Source: Alisma plantago-aquatica (lineage: Eukaryota; Streptophyta; Magnoliopsida; Alismatales; Alismataceae). Taken from it: a stretch of 64,000 nucleotides of DNA. A program made the translations under genes and the position numbers. The stretch is from the NCBI GenBank assembly GCA_963693085.1, contig OY856411.1, positions 1,345,351,050 to 1,345,415,049 of the forward strand. The letters are read 5' to 3'. Of the stretch, positions 1 to 10,262 are shown in pieces. The first letter of the stretch is position 1. Each line of letters begins with the position of its first letter. Below the pieces are notes generated by a model that saw only the letters and a program-made list of their open reading frames with translations, was not told the origin of the DNA and did not search any database.

Positions 1-3000
1 CACCAAGCTTCCATGCGCATTCTGATCCTAGCCTGGATGGTTGGGGTCATCCAGCAAGAGAAGGATAAAGGTACGTGTCAATAATAGGATAAAGGCAATC
101 ATAAAGTTAAGCATTTCATAACAAAAGATTCCACTAAGGAATTTCAAGGAGTGAGAGGCAAATGAGTAAATAAGATTTTAGAAAACTGCCACATTTCAAT
201 ATCAACAAATATCACATTTGCATGAATATAAATTATGACTCAAAATCATCTCAATGTAGGGTGAGGCACCTACCGGACCTCACCAATGGCAGGGAGACTA
301 AAACCCCAGTGCCTAAAAAGTGGTAGGGGGACTAAAACCCCAGTGCCTAATATATAAAATGGCAGGGGGACTAAAACCCCAGTACCTACGGCAGTGGGAC
401 TAAAACCCCAGTGTCCTATGGGTGGTTTGTACTCATGTACACTACATTGTCAATTGGCCAATAACTATATCATGCATAAACATTCACTTGGTCGTAGAGT
501 GAAAAGTATAACAATATTGCAACATAGCATTGGGAATAAAGCCCAAGAAATAATAAATAGGCCATCATAGGCAACAACAATATCCAAGAACTCCAAAAAA
601 TAAAGGAGCCAACAAAGCAACAGCATTATACAATGTTTCCAAATATTTCAAAAGGATGAGCCAACACTGGCCAAGACAAGATTAAATATTTCACATAAGT
701 GAGCCAAAAATGCAATTGATTCATCAAAGAAGTAAAAGAGCCAAAAATGCATTTAGGAGAATAACAAGGCTAGAACAATAATGATTGTGGGGATGGAAAA
801 GTCCCAACTGAGAGATTAGGATTGTTTGCACGATTACATTCCACATAGATTTCACATTCATCATGGATGTCACATACTAAAATAGGCTTCACATACATAA
901 ATATGGTTCACATACCTATTTTAATTAATTACCATCATATTCACCAATCTGATTGCATCCATTCCATTTTTCCCTAGTTACATTATTACACATGTATTAA
1001 TATATATAAAGACATAAAGCATAGGAAAAATCCTAATTTTCCACCTTCAAAACCAAAACTCGATTTGTGACTCAAAACCTTGACCAAACGATTATTAATA
1101 TTCTCCTGATAACTTAAAACATATTTTATTTTCCAATTTGGAGTTAAAATGAATTACTTATGCATTTTAGAACATTTTATACACTTAAAAAGGCATTCAA
1201 AGCAAACCTCGAAAAAGGAATCATAATTGGGACTCAAAAACCATAAAATCAAATTCTACGTTAAAAATCCTTTCCATTGACTATTTATTCGAATTTTTCT
1301 GACATGGGAATGATTTATTATGAATTAAATCATCTCAGCCAATCAGAATTCAGGAAAAAGTCACATCAGCAAAATAAGGGGCAATTGGGCCACTGAGGTC
1401 GGGCCCACGCTGACGCGGACCAATCGCAATTGGCCGCATCAGTAGGTCCACTCTCGCTGACCTAGGTCAAAGGTGAGGGAGGAAAGATGGAAAAGACTGA
1501 AATACCCTTGCTTGCAAATTGATTCTATTAAAACCAGGAGGGTATTTTTGTCATTTACAAGTGTCAATGTTGTTGGCGAGAAACAAAAGAGGATGATGAA
1601 ATTACACGATTGCCCATGCGATATAAATCTATCGATTGAAGTAGAAGGGACTCCAGGCTCATTTGACGACCTGGATTGTTTCCCTCGCAGCCATGGCCGC
1701 GAGCAACAGCTCCAGGGGCCAGGCTCCCATGTCAACCTGGTCATTTGCTGAGGCTCTGATCAGGGGATCATGCCGAGGAGCTTCGTCGTTGCCAGGCGGA
1801 GGTGAAGGAGCAAAACAAAGAGAAGGTCGATGCAGAGACTACCCAACCACCACGGAGAACCAGAGAAACAGGGGCACCGTTCGGAGATCAAAACCCAAAA
1901 GGAAACAGTGGAGCCGGGAAACGGAGATCGGGGAACTATTTGCGAGGTGAAAACGGACCTAGGTCAGGTCCTAGAGCGGGCGGAGGAGCATTAGAATGCC
2001 AACTAGCAGGTGGAGGCGGAGCTCAGCGGCGAGATTATAGGGCACAGTGATCGGGGGCATCTCAAGGCAAATCGAGGTTGGAAACAGGAAGAGCGGGTGT
2101 CGGAGTTGCTTACCTAGCGTCCAATTGGCCCGAGGTGGTCGGAGGTGCCGACCCTCAGTCAAGGTCATCAGAAATGAAGATGGATTAGGCCGGGGAGGAG
2201 GAGGCCAGCTGGGAATAAATTGAGAGGGGAGGAGAAAAGGTTGAGGTCTAAGGGTTCTCACGGCGGTCGTAAATAGGCGAGTGAGAATCTAGGTCTCACT
2301 CTGTAAGTCGCGGCAGAGAGGGGGAGATGAGCCATGTTGGGCGTTTATCGCATAGGGTGAGGGAGGAGATGAGTCGGGGCTAGTTAGGACCGCCATCGAA
2401 AGCCGAAGCGAAAGCAATAAGAATCACGCCAAACGGTCAAATGGGGAGAGAGATCGGGTCGAGGGACCCCGTCCGCTCAGCTGCACGAACGGTCCCGAGG
2501 AGGAAGATGACCTCCTGGTCGTCGGATCAACATGTGCGTGAATTGGGGCCATCATATGCATATCCACCATGGACCGGGCCGCATGACAGGAAAATCGAAC
2601 CGAACATTAACGTTATGCGTGACATGTAAATGAAATGCATGAAAATCGATTCAACTACTATATCACACTATATTAAAAGCTCTAAATATAGATTTGGAGG
2701 GTCAAATCAACTCCAATTAACTCCAAATTTTAACCACATGCACAACTTAAAGTCTAGAACAATGCTATGCATTTAGATTCTCGTTTTATACATTATTTGA
2801 CCCTTAATAAATATATTGTTCATTAAAGTGTATATTAATATATTAAAATGAATGAGTTATTTGAAAAGACTTCTTTCCATGAAACATGTGAGTAAATTTC
2901 GAGTTATTAAGCACATTAAGATTTCAATAGTCATTTATCAACAAAATAACATATTTTCATGAATTAAAATCATATTTTGAGGAGAGAGAAACAATTAAGG

Positions 3001-3343
3001 TTAATGTTCTCATTAATTAATTCAAATACACATTATTGCTAATATATTTATCCAAAAAGCTCCAAATTAATATTATCTACTTATTTCCATCCTTAATGAT
3101 CAAATTACATTATTAACCCTCACTTAACTCCTTAATTGGGTTATTTGTGCAAACACCCTTTCATTATCATAAATGGGGTAAAAAGGTAATTTAAACATTG
3201 AATTGTGCTCAAATTGCACAAGGAGTCCAAAAAGAATATAAAATAACGGAAATTTATGAAAAAGGTCCAAATGGACTAGAAGGCAAAGAAAAGCTCAAAA
3301 GTGGGTAAATTATAGGAAAGACCCTGAGATTTAGTATGTTACA
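1..3343 (-). mobile_element. Long LTR of a Tekay/Del-like gypsy element, partial
   Basis: On the minus strand this stretch begins TGTAACATACTAAATCT (TG at 3343-3342), like the start of the LTR at 19851 on the plus strand. The two copies share landmarks in the same order: the start, an AT-rich first third, a GC-rich block (here about 1380-2630), the word TAGTGTACATGAGTACAAAC (here near 430-447) and a stretch ending in a GACCCCAACCA-like block (here about 40-60). They are diverged, perhaps 70% alike over the best part. The LTR is at least 3.3 kb and runs off the left edge, so its other end and target duplication cannot be seen. It cuts the 3' LTR of the copia element that continues at 3344. The small open frames in the GC-rich block (about 1440-2630) have no recognisable product. 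The family assignment is inferred from LTR length and style. Confidence 0.6.
287..417. repeat. Four-copy short repeat in LTR
   Basis: Four imperfect units containing GGACTAAAACCCCAGTGCCTA follow each other at about 292, 327, 366 and 393, with spacers of 10-20 bases. Each unit holds a small inverted repeat (GGGACT...AACCCC style). The other LTR of this family, at 19851-24258, has no such array at the matching place near 23.64 kb, so the array seems to be a private expansion. Confidence 0.7.
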
Positions 3344-3808
3344 GACTGTCTGGAGCAAGTGTATATACCAACTACCTTGTCTGTTGTGTCTAATGGCTAC
3401 CTGGGTCTTTCTCGGTCGAAGAGTTTGTCGACCGAGAGTGTCTCGGTCGAAAATTTTGTCGACTGAGATTAACCCTATTTCAATGTTTTAATTCAAGTAC
3501 TAAGTGTAGGTATGAGTGTGTAGATGTGACACTATTGTGGGGGATGATCTATCTAAGTGATGTGATTGGCTAGGGAAGATCTAACGTTTGATTTACATGA
3601 TGTCTAAGTACTTGTACATTATATACTTGTACAAGTTTTTTCATTTGATTACAATCATGACTTAAAGCATTTTTAGCATATAGATCTTCCAAGTATTTGT
3701 CATCCACCTTATTCCTGCAACACTCAAGTAGCACGTTAGATCCACAAGAATGAAATGTTTGTCATCATCAAAACAAAGGGATTATAATAATGTCCAATTT
3801 AGCCAACA
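3344..3808 (-). repeat. 5' part of the copia 3' LTR (465 bp)
   Basis: On the minus strand it begins TGTTGGCTAAATTGG at 3808 and reads towards 3344, where the other LTR is inserted. The first 100 bases align with the start of the 5' LTR (TGTTGACCTAGAGG at 9197), but only around 60% of positions agree. Two dyads are visible, CTCGGTCGA/TCGACCGAG at 3411-3436 and CTCGGTCGA/TCGACTGAG at 3442-3467. The 5' LTR has comparable but not identical dyads. Confidence 0.6.
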
Positions 3809-4539
3809 CCTTCCTATTGGTTGTAACCTTGTGCTACTAACCTTGCTTTGTTTCTTACCACTTTTCCTTGCTCATCTAGCTTGTTGTGGTGGACCCATTT
3901 GGTGCCAATGATTTTTCTATCACTTGGTCTTGGCACTAGAGTCCACACACGATTCTTCTCGATTTGCTCTAACTCTTCTTGAATGTCTAGGATCCACTCA
4001 TCATCACCAAGGGCTTCTTTGATGTTATTTGGCTCTAGTTGGGAGATGAAGGCACTATTTTCTTGTTCTTTATTGTGAGCAGCTCGTGTCCTCACTCTCT
4101 CGAATGGGTTTCCAATGATCAACTCCTTGGGATGATTCTTTGCAAAGCGGGGAGTAGGATCCTTCTTTTCTTCTTCTTCTTCTTCTATCACCTGCTTACC
4201 TTTATTTTCGATGTTGAGGTCTTTTAAGATAGGAATCAAATCATCTGCAACATCATTATCAACAACATGCTTGCCAACAACAGGGTTAGTTTCAATAAAC
4301 TTAACATTGATAGATTCTTCAATTTTAGACAATTTAATGTTGAATACTCTATATGCCCTGCTAGTAGTGCTATAACATAGGAAGAAAGCCTTATAAGATT
4401 TCAGATCAAACTTGTCAAGAGAATACTTCATGTTTAGAACAAAACAAGGACATCTGAAAACATGAAAGAAATCAATAGATGGCTTTCTACCATGCCATAG
4501 TTCATAGGGGGTTTTCTTTAAAGAAGGATGTGTAAAAAC
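3809..4539 (-). pseudogene. pol: Copia integrase C-terminus and start of RT (broken)
   Basis: From 4539 down, the frame shows the integrase C-terminal region (PYELWHGRKPS-like, then a linker with an acidic run EEEEEEKK). The beginning of the reverse transcriptase follows, with WILDIQEELEQIEKN, the TKWVHHNKLDEQGK block and KARLVAQGYNQ. Here a TAG stop replaces the usual codon, two codons later the sequence meets the LTR start, and the rest of RT and RNase H is absent. The family is certain from these blocks. The missing catalytic YVDD region means this copy cannot encode RT. An open frame of 205 codons spans 4431-3814. Confidence 0.85.
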
Positions 4540-5200
4540 TCAATTTTGCACAAAGCATGAGGTGCTAACGGCTTCATCCCAAAACTTCTTAGGAGTGTCA
4601 TACTCAAGAAGAATGGTCTTAGCCATCTCTTGTAGAGATATGTTCTTTCTCTCTACAACCCCATTTTTTTGAGGCGTACGAGGAGAAGAGAAATTGTGCG
4701 AATAACCAGATTTTTCACAAAAATGCTCAAAAAGATCATTTTCAAATTCTCCCCCATGATCACTACAGATAGAGACAATCCGGAAAGAAAATTCATTTTC
4801 AGCCCATTTACAAAAGCTCGATAAAACATCAAGAGTATCGCTTTTAGAAATGAGAAAGAAGGTCCAAGTATATCGAGAGAAATCATCAACAATAACAAGA
4901 CAATACTTGGAACCATGAAGCATTTGCATTATCATTGGTCTGAATAGATCAATATGAAGAAGTTCAAGAACTCTCATGGTACTCATGACTCCTTTGGATT
5001 TGAAAGAGGATTTGGTTTGTTTCCCTTGTGTACAAGGTTGGCATTCCTCATCCTTTTCAAAATCCAATTTGGGAAGTCCTTTAACCAAGTCTTTTTTGCT
5101 CAATTTCTTCATTTGATGCATATTCACATGACCCAAATGGCGATGCCAAAGAGAAATATCATTTTATCCACTACCAAGCATCTATTTAGTATGGGCTTAA
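4540..5200 (-). pseudogene. pol: Copia GAG-pre-integrase and integrase core
   Basis: The minus-strand frame starts with the zinc-binding part (LGHVNMHQMKKL, then CQPC) and runs into the integrase core. The three acidic catalytic positions are recognisable: the D of LLHIDLF, the D of SDHGGEFEND and the E of GVVERKN. The element would use this enzyme to join its cDNA to host DNA in the nucleus. A frameshift near 5150-5200 separates it from the protease upstream. The core itself reads 198 codons without a stop (5136-4540), so this is one of the better-preserved parts. Confidence 0.87.
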
Positions 5201-5560
5201 GAGCATCAAGAATAATAACATAAAGATTACCATTTCTAGTTCTCTTATATATAACATTGTAGGAGAGGGAATCTAGAAGCAAACATTCTAAAGAAGTAAA
5301 TAACACAAGATATCCATTGTCACAAAGTTGACTAACACTAATCAAATTGTGATGTAGGCCATCAACAAACAACAAATTTTTAATACATAGCTCATTTCGC
5401 ACATCACCCTCACCTATGACCTTACCCTTCTTCTTGTCCCCGAAAGTTACCGATCCTCCTTTCTTTTTCACAAATTTGTTGAAATGACTGATTTCTCCAG
5501 TCATGTGCTTAGAGCAGCCACTATCAACAATCCATCTCTTTTTAACCTACAAGAAAGAAG
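5124..5560 (-). pseudogene. pol: Copia aspartic protease region
   Basis: On the minus strand near 5545-5510 the sequence reads VKKRWIVDSGCSKHMTG. This holds the D-S-G active-site triad of a copia protease, followed by the usual region with GDKKKGKVIGEG and LHHNLISVSQL. The protease would cut the Gag-Pol precursor. The frame then shifts near the junction with the integrase zinc region. It follows the gag C-terminus (stop near 5577) in a different frame. Confidence 0.8.
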
Positions 5561-5576
5561 GATGTCAGAACCCAAC

Positions 5577-6392
5577 TCAAACTTTGGCATCTAGGGTTAG
5601 CTTGGGGACCCATTTCATCTTTGGGTTGGTCCCCTTAGGCTTGTAAGGACAATAAGTAGAGTAATGGTCATCACATTTACAATGAACACAAACCATAGGG
5701 TTCTTAGAGATGGAAGTCTCTCCATGGAAGATAGGAGGTTCCACACTCTTCTTCTTACCCTTATTCTTGCTCTTTTTCTTACCTTTGGGAGTAGTCCCAT
5801 CATATCCCAAACCGCTAGTACCAATATGTTTGGTAGAGTGTTCTAGGACATTATTGAGGGATTTCTTTACCGAGAGAAACTTTTGCAAAGAAGATCTTAA
5901 CTTGAAATTATCATCACTAAGATTAATGACAGTAGTAGAAAGACTAGCAAGATCATCTCTAGCATGCAATAGGTCGGCCTCAAGACAGAGGGCTTTAGTA
6001 TGAAAAGAATCTCTTTCTAAAGCTATGCTAGCAACTTCATTACTTTGAAAAATAGGTCTAGAAGATAAGTCATTTACTTGAGCAAGCAATTTGGCATTTT
6101 CAAATTTAAGTAAAACAATTTCTCTTTCATAAGCATAAACTTCATTTCTCCTAGCATCATCCATGAGTTTGAGTTCCACATTTTCAGTTTTAAGAACATC
6201 AAGCTCATCTAGGCACTTTTGGTTTTCTATCTTAAGATCTTCAATGTTTTTAAGATATACACCATTCTCAACCTCTACTCCATTGTGTTGAAGCTCAAGG
6301 TCAAGAAATTTCCCTTGCAAAGAGTCTATGCTATCAAGAAGTATTTTTTTCATTTTTATCAAGGATTTCAATTTTAGCATAAAGATCATCAA
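5577..6392 (-). pseudogene. gag: Copia gag C-terminal part: coiled coil plus CCHC knuckle
   Basis: An open frame of 271 codons. The first 150 residues are charged and heptad-like (leucine- and glutamate-rich), predicted by eye to form a long coiled coil as in SIRE-type Gag. A lysine-rich stretch (KGKKKSKNKGKKK) follows, then an intact CX2CX4HX4C knuckle, CVHCKCDDHYSTYC. This is the capsid/RNA-binding part of Gag. It is one frame off from the preceding gag segment (6564-6334), with the shift near 6345-6390. Confidence 0.75.
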
Positions 6393-6899
6393 CTATCTTG
6401 CCTAACCTTTTCCTTTTAGATTTGCATTTAGTAAAGGATGACTGGCATTCATTTAGCATATCAATGATAGTTTCTTTAGGCGGCTCTAGCAAATTTACTT
6501 CACTTACCTTGCTTACCTCGCTTACCTCACTTACCTCACATACATCTTCACTAGTAGAGGCCATGAGAGCAAGATGTCATTCTCCATCTTCAGAGCTTGA
6601 GGAGATTGAAGAAGACTCCTCCCAAGCTGCATGAGCTACATCTCTTGATCTTCTTTCTTTCTTGTCCTTCCTCTTATACTTGCCTTCTCTCTTGTGCTCC
6701 TTATCTTTCTTGTGGCTTCTCTTGTGGTGGCTCTTCTTGGCCTTGGGGCAGTCACTCTTGTAGTGGCCTTTTTAACCACACTCATAGCACCTTGGAGTTG
6801 AAGATGAGAGCTTACTCTTGAAGTATTTGCCCTTTGAGTAGTTTGCCTCATGCTCATTAGGAACTTCATCTTCACTTGAGGAAGGGATGGGGACTTCAA
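6334..6899 (-). pseudogene. gag: Copia gag middle part with stop inside the first CCHC knuckle
   Basis: Reading down from about 6899, the gag frame shows an acidic segment and then a first zinc knuckle at about 6790-6747: CYECG, a stop (TAA), KGHYKSDC. Basic repeats (KKSHHKRSHKKDKEHKRE) and a short EVSEVSEVSKVSEV repeat at about 6545-6505 follow. A second stop is seen near 6590. The valine-serine-glutamate repeat corresponds to the CTTACCTCG-type DNA repeat at 6498-6540. Confidence 0.65.
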
Positions 6900-6968
6900 A
6901 GCAAGTTGTTGTTATCGCACTATTTCTTCAATTTGTGTTTTGAAGGTTGTGTCTTTTATCTTCTTGGA

Positions 6969-7633
6969 CTATTTTTCTTCTCTCTTCTCTTCTTCTTCTT
7001 GCTTGTCAAGCCTAGGTTCATGGGCTTGGAGGTTACCAACCAGCTCCTCGATTGACAACTCACTTAGCTTGTACATCTCTTCAATTGAAGTAACCTTAGG
7101 CTCCCATCTCTTAGGAAGAGATCTCAAGATCTTAGAGTTGATAGTACCTCTATCCATCACACTCCCAAGGGATGCCAAACCATTTAAGATGACATTGAGC
7201 CTAGTGTACATATCAGCCACTCTCTCATTCTTACCCATCTTGAAGTTCTCTAGAAGACCACCAAACATGTAGACCTTGGCTTCCTTCACTTGCTCAGTTC
7301 CTTCATAGGTGACACACAATTTGTGACATATCTCATGTGCGGTGTCCCATGAGGAGATCCAGTTGAACTCGGATGGAGTAAGGCGGCGTAGATGATGCTC
7401 ACAACTTTGGCGTTGAGTTGAGCATGCTTCATTTCAAATTCAGTCCATGTAGTGATGTCCCCCTTTGGATCTTCATATTTGAGGTGGACTATCTTCCACA
7501 TTTCATAGCTCACACATTGAAGGTAGAACTGCATCCTTCTCTTCCAATAGAGGAAGTTGGTGTCTTCGAAGATCAGAGGTCTCATGGAGAAGCTTCCTTC
7601 TAGGTTAAGTGAACCAAGATCCGAATCACCCAT
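6969..7633 (-). pseudogene. gag: Copia gag N-terminal part (UBN2-like)
   Basis: Gag begins at the ATG at 7633, about 36 bases past the PBS, with residues MGDSDLGSLNLEGSFSMRP and then the family's F-W-KRRM-F (NFLYWKRRMQFYL) and W-IV motifs. A 1-bp frameshift near 7384 moves the reading to a second frame. That frame contains the UBN2-type core: VTYEGTEQVKEAKVYMFGGL, the F-KMG--E-V-DMYTR pattern and ILRSLPKRWEPKVTSIEE. The start is chosen for its position just after the PBS and its match to the usual gag start. Confidence 0.82.
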
Positions 7634-7669
7634 CTTCTCCTACTTGTTGAAGTAGCTTGGAGAAGACAT

Positions 7670-7681
7670 GCTCTGATACCA
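7670..7681 (-). other. tRNA-iMet primer binding site of the SIRE-like copia element
   Basis: On the minus strand TGGTATCAGAGC, complementary to the 3' end of plant initiator tRNA-Met, lies two bases past the LTR end (LTR ends ...TCCAACA at 7684). This fixes the element's direction and LTR boundary. Confidence 0.93.
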
Positions 7682-7683
7682 CT

Positions 7684-9197
7684 TGTTGGATCAATGGGCT
7701 CTAGAAGAGGGGGTTGAATAGAGCTTCACAATTCTCACAAAATTGATTAGACCACCAAATTATATTAATTGCAGAAACTTAAACAAGCAACAATTTGATG
7801 AGTTAATCTAACATGCACAATAAGGATGAGAGACAAGGAAGAGAAAGCACTTGGACACGTGGTTTAGAGTGGTTCCATGACCTAAACTTAGGAGCAATGT
7901 CAGTCCACTACCTAGAGGGGGTTAGTCTCTAGGATTTGCAATCTTGGTACTCTTATATTCCACAATAAGATTACAAGATACAACAACCACACATCCAAGG
8001 GCTTAGTACCTCAAGCAAAGATCTTCAGCCTATAGAAGGAGCTTACCCACTTGAAACATGGAGTATTCAACCATCAACATGGACTTATCCACTCCTTTTT
8101 TCAAGTCTTCTACCTTCAAGGGATTACCTATCTTCCTTGAGCATTTCCTTGCTTCTCTCCTTCACTCAGAAATCTAGAGCACCTATCTCCTTCACTTGGA
8201 GACCTGGAGCAGCTTGCATTCTTCAACCTTGAAGAACAACACCTCCTTCTCCTTCACTTGGAGAGGGATCTTCAACTATCTTCATAGGAATGGAGGTAGG
8301 AAGATGGAGGAGGAGAGCTTTTAAATCACCACATGGAGTAGCTCTCTTACACAGTAACCTATCTCACTCATACTCATGAATTTTACTTGAAGTTAGAGAG
8401 AGAAAGGGGCTCAAAGGGATAGAACACTCTAAACTATGCTAGCACCAAGTTTGCAATGAATGAGCAACCATAAAATGAACTCCAAGAGGGTCTAATTATA
8501 GTTAAGGGTGACCTTTTAAGTTGTGGGACACTTGGATATGAAAATAGCCGTTTTTTGTTCAAAGAAATGACTCTATTTTCGCTCAAAACACTCATCAACG
8601 GTCACATCACTTTTTTCTGCAATTTCTGTATATTGCAATCAGTTGAGTTTCAATAAAGGTAACTCGACCGATCAAGTAAACGACAAAGCCGATATTCAAA
8701 TGATCGGTCGAGTTTGTCCTGACCAAACTCGATCGACCATTTGAAGTCGAAATGGTCAATAACATGATCGGTCGAGTTCTGTGTAAACACAACTCGACTG
8801 ATGCAATCTCCAGAAATTTGACTTAAGGATGATCGGTCGAGTTTTAAGGCTGGGAAACTCGACCGACCAAGTGCCTTAAACCAATTTTCTAAATTGCATC
8901 TAAAGTGATTAAAACTTGGTGATTTTTGTCCCAAACATTTTTCTCATCTAAGTTATAAGTCAATTCATCATTACAAGTGATTACAGAAATGTTCTAAGGT
9001 CATTTACATAGAAATCCCAAAATGCACACTTGTAACTATTTTGACTTGAACTTGAGCCATTCTAGAGCTTTGGATTTTGGATCCTTTTCATGTACCTAAT
9101 GCCTGCAAACAATCTTAAACACACATATTAGATACATATGAATGGAATGGTTAAGTCATTATCAAAATATAGGCAATGTATAACCTCTAGGTCAACA
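7684..9197 (-). repeat. 5' LTR of the SIRE-like copia element (1514 bp)
   Basis: On the minus strand it begins TGTTGACCTAGAGG at 9197 and ends ATTGATCCAACA at 7684, giving TG...CA ends. The inner end adjoins the PBS and has the SIRE-like text (GTTGGATCAATGGGCTC on the plus strand). The outer end abuts Athila coding sequence, where CTTGA (9198-9202) would be the target duplication. The partner copy is not in the window. A group of dyad repeats lies at 8638-8866. Confidence 0.85.
8638..8866. repeat. Four dyad repeats, period about 65 bp, in copia LTR
   Basis: Arms of the type TCGGTCGAGTTT start at 8704, 8768 and 8833, and each is followed within 7-12 bases by its reverse complement (AAACTCGATCGA, AACTCGACTGA, AAACTCGACCGA). 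The last pair is perfect over 12 bp (8833-8844 with 8855-8866). A fourth, weaker pair lies at about 8640-8671 and contains AACTCGACCGATCA (8661-8674). Between the arms the sequence differs from copy to copy. Confidence 0.85.
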
Positions 9198-9683
9198 CTT
9201 GAGACTTTCAAACATGTGAAAATCAACATTCCTTTACTTGATGCAATCAAGAAAATCCCTTCTTATGCTAAGTTTTTGAAAGATCTATGCACCTTCAAGA
9301 GAAGGACCATGGGGAGGACCCCAAAGAAAGTCAAGCTCACCGAGCAAGTGAGCTCGATTTTGCAGCACACCATGCCAAGGAAAGGAAAAGATCCCGATGC
9401 TCCTATCATCTCATGCTACATTGGGGCACATCGCATAGACCAAGCTCTCTTAGACTTGGGCTCTAGCATTAACCTAATACCGTATGATGTGTTTTTCGAG
9501 CTACAAATGGGGCAGTTGAGTCTGGCTCATTGTACTTTACAATTGGCTGATAGATAAGTAAAGATGCCTAGATGGTGTGTGGATGACGTGCTTGTAAGGC
9601 TTGATGATGAGACATCTACTTTCTTCCCTGTCAATTTCATTGTCTTAGACATGTAAAAAGACACAAGGATAGTTCCTATCATA
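9198..9683 (+). pseudogene. pol: Athila gag end and aspartic protease
   Basis: The frame from 9198 reads ETFKHVKINIPLLDAIKKI and SYAKFLKDLCT, a block found before the protease in Athila-like polyproteins. The protease motif follows as LLDLGSSINLIPYDVF (about 9449-9496), with D-L-G-S in place of the usual D-S/T-G, as is normal in this lineage. A stop at 9555-9557 breaks the frame. The same frame then reads on through LVRLDDETSTFFPVNFIVLDM and another stop to ILGRPFLAT at 9684. Confidence 0.8.
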
Positions 9684-10262
9684 TTGGGGAGGCCTTTCCT
9701 AGCCACAACGGATGTGATAATTCATGTGAGGACCAGTACGATGTATGTGACATTCATGCACATGAAGATCCGGTTGAACATCTTTAAATCTTCAGCCACA
9801 ACTGAGGTAATAGGGGGCACTGAAGAAGATTGCTATCTCATTGAGTGCCTACTTACATGGATTCAAACTGCCACTCAAGGTAGAGGTCTAGAACCAATAG
9901 TTGAGTTCCCTGATAATGATGATGAAGATTATGAAGAGAATGAACTAGCCTTGGTGGCTGCAAGTGAAGACCTCCCTTCTATTTATGAACCATTAAAGAA
10001 CTCCCTTGAAGAATATCCCACTCTTGAGTTGAAGTCACTTCCAAAAGGATTGAAGTATGCTTTTCTAGGTGCAAATAACACTCTCCTGATGATCATTTCC
10101 TCCATTCTCTCACTAGAACAAAAGGAGGCATTGATAAAAGTCTTGAATAAGAACATCCAAGCCATTGGGTGGTCTATAACTGACTTGAGGGGTATTGATC
10201 CCTCCATCTGTGTACACAGGATCTATCTAGAACATGATGTAAGGCTGACCTGCCAAATGTAA
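9684..10262 (+). pseudogene. pol: Athila protease end and linker to RT
   Basis: It opens with GRPFLATTDVIIHVR, the conserved end of the protease fold. An acidic linker (DNDDEDYEENE) follows, then YAFLGANNTLLMIISSILS, EQKEALIKVLNKNIQAIGWSI and DLRGIDPSICVHRIYLE, which is the entry to the Ty3/gypsy RT. The frame stops at 10260-10262 but the same frame continues after it into RT. The 193-codon stretch is free of stops. Confidence 0.8.

Larger units (their letters stand above)
3344..9197 (-). mobile_element. SIRE/Maximus-like Ty1/copia retrotransposon, interrupted and deleted
   Basis: Read on the minus strand, the order is 5' LTR (9197-7684), tRNA-iMet PBS (7681-7670), gag with a CCHC knuckle and a long coiled coil, protease, integrase, and only the first part of RT. 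The start of an LTR follows directly. The order protease-integrase-RT is the copia order, and the long coiled-coil gag is typical of the SIRE/Maximus lineage. RT core, RNase H and PPT are missing between 3808 and 3814. The element lies inside the Athila-type gag-pol that resumes at 9198. Its own 3' LTR is cut at 3343 by the LTR occupying 1-3343. Several 1-bp frameshifts and in-frame stops are present, so no full polyprotein can be read. Confidence 0.8.

Noticed and set aside
1439..2629. Overlapping open frames of 60-100 codons on both strands, possible small genes
   Set aside because: They lie in the GC-rich block of a long LTR, show no domain or codon character, and the matching block of the related LTR (20560-21470) has different frames.
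9138..9197. Start of the Athila protein at the ATG at 9138
   Set aside because: 9138-9197 aligns with the outer end of the copia LTR (compare 3748-3808), so the open frame crosses the LTR/Athila border by chance. True Athila text begins at 9198.
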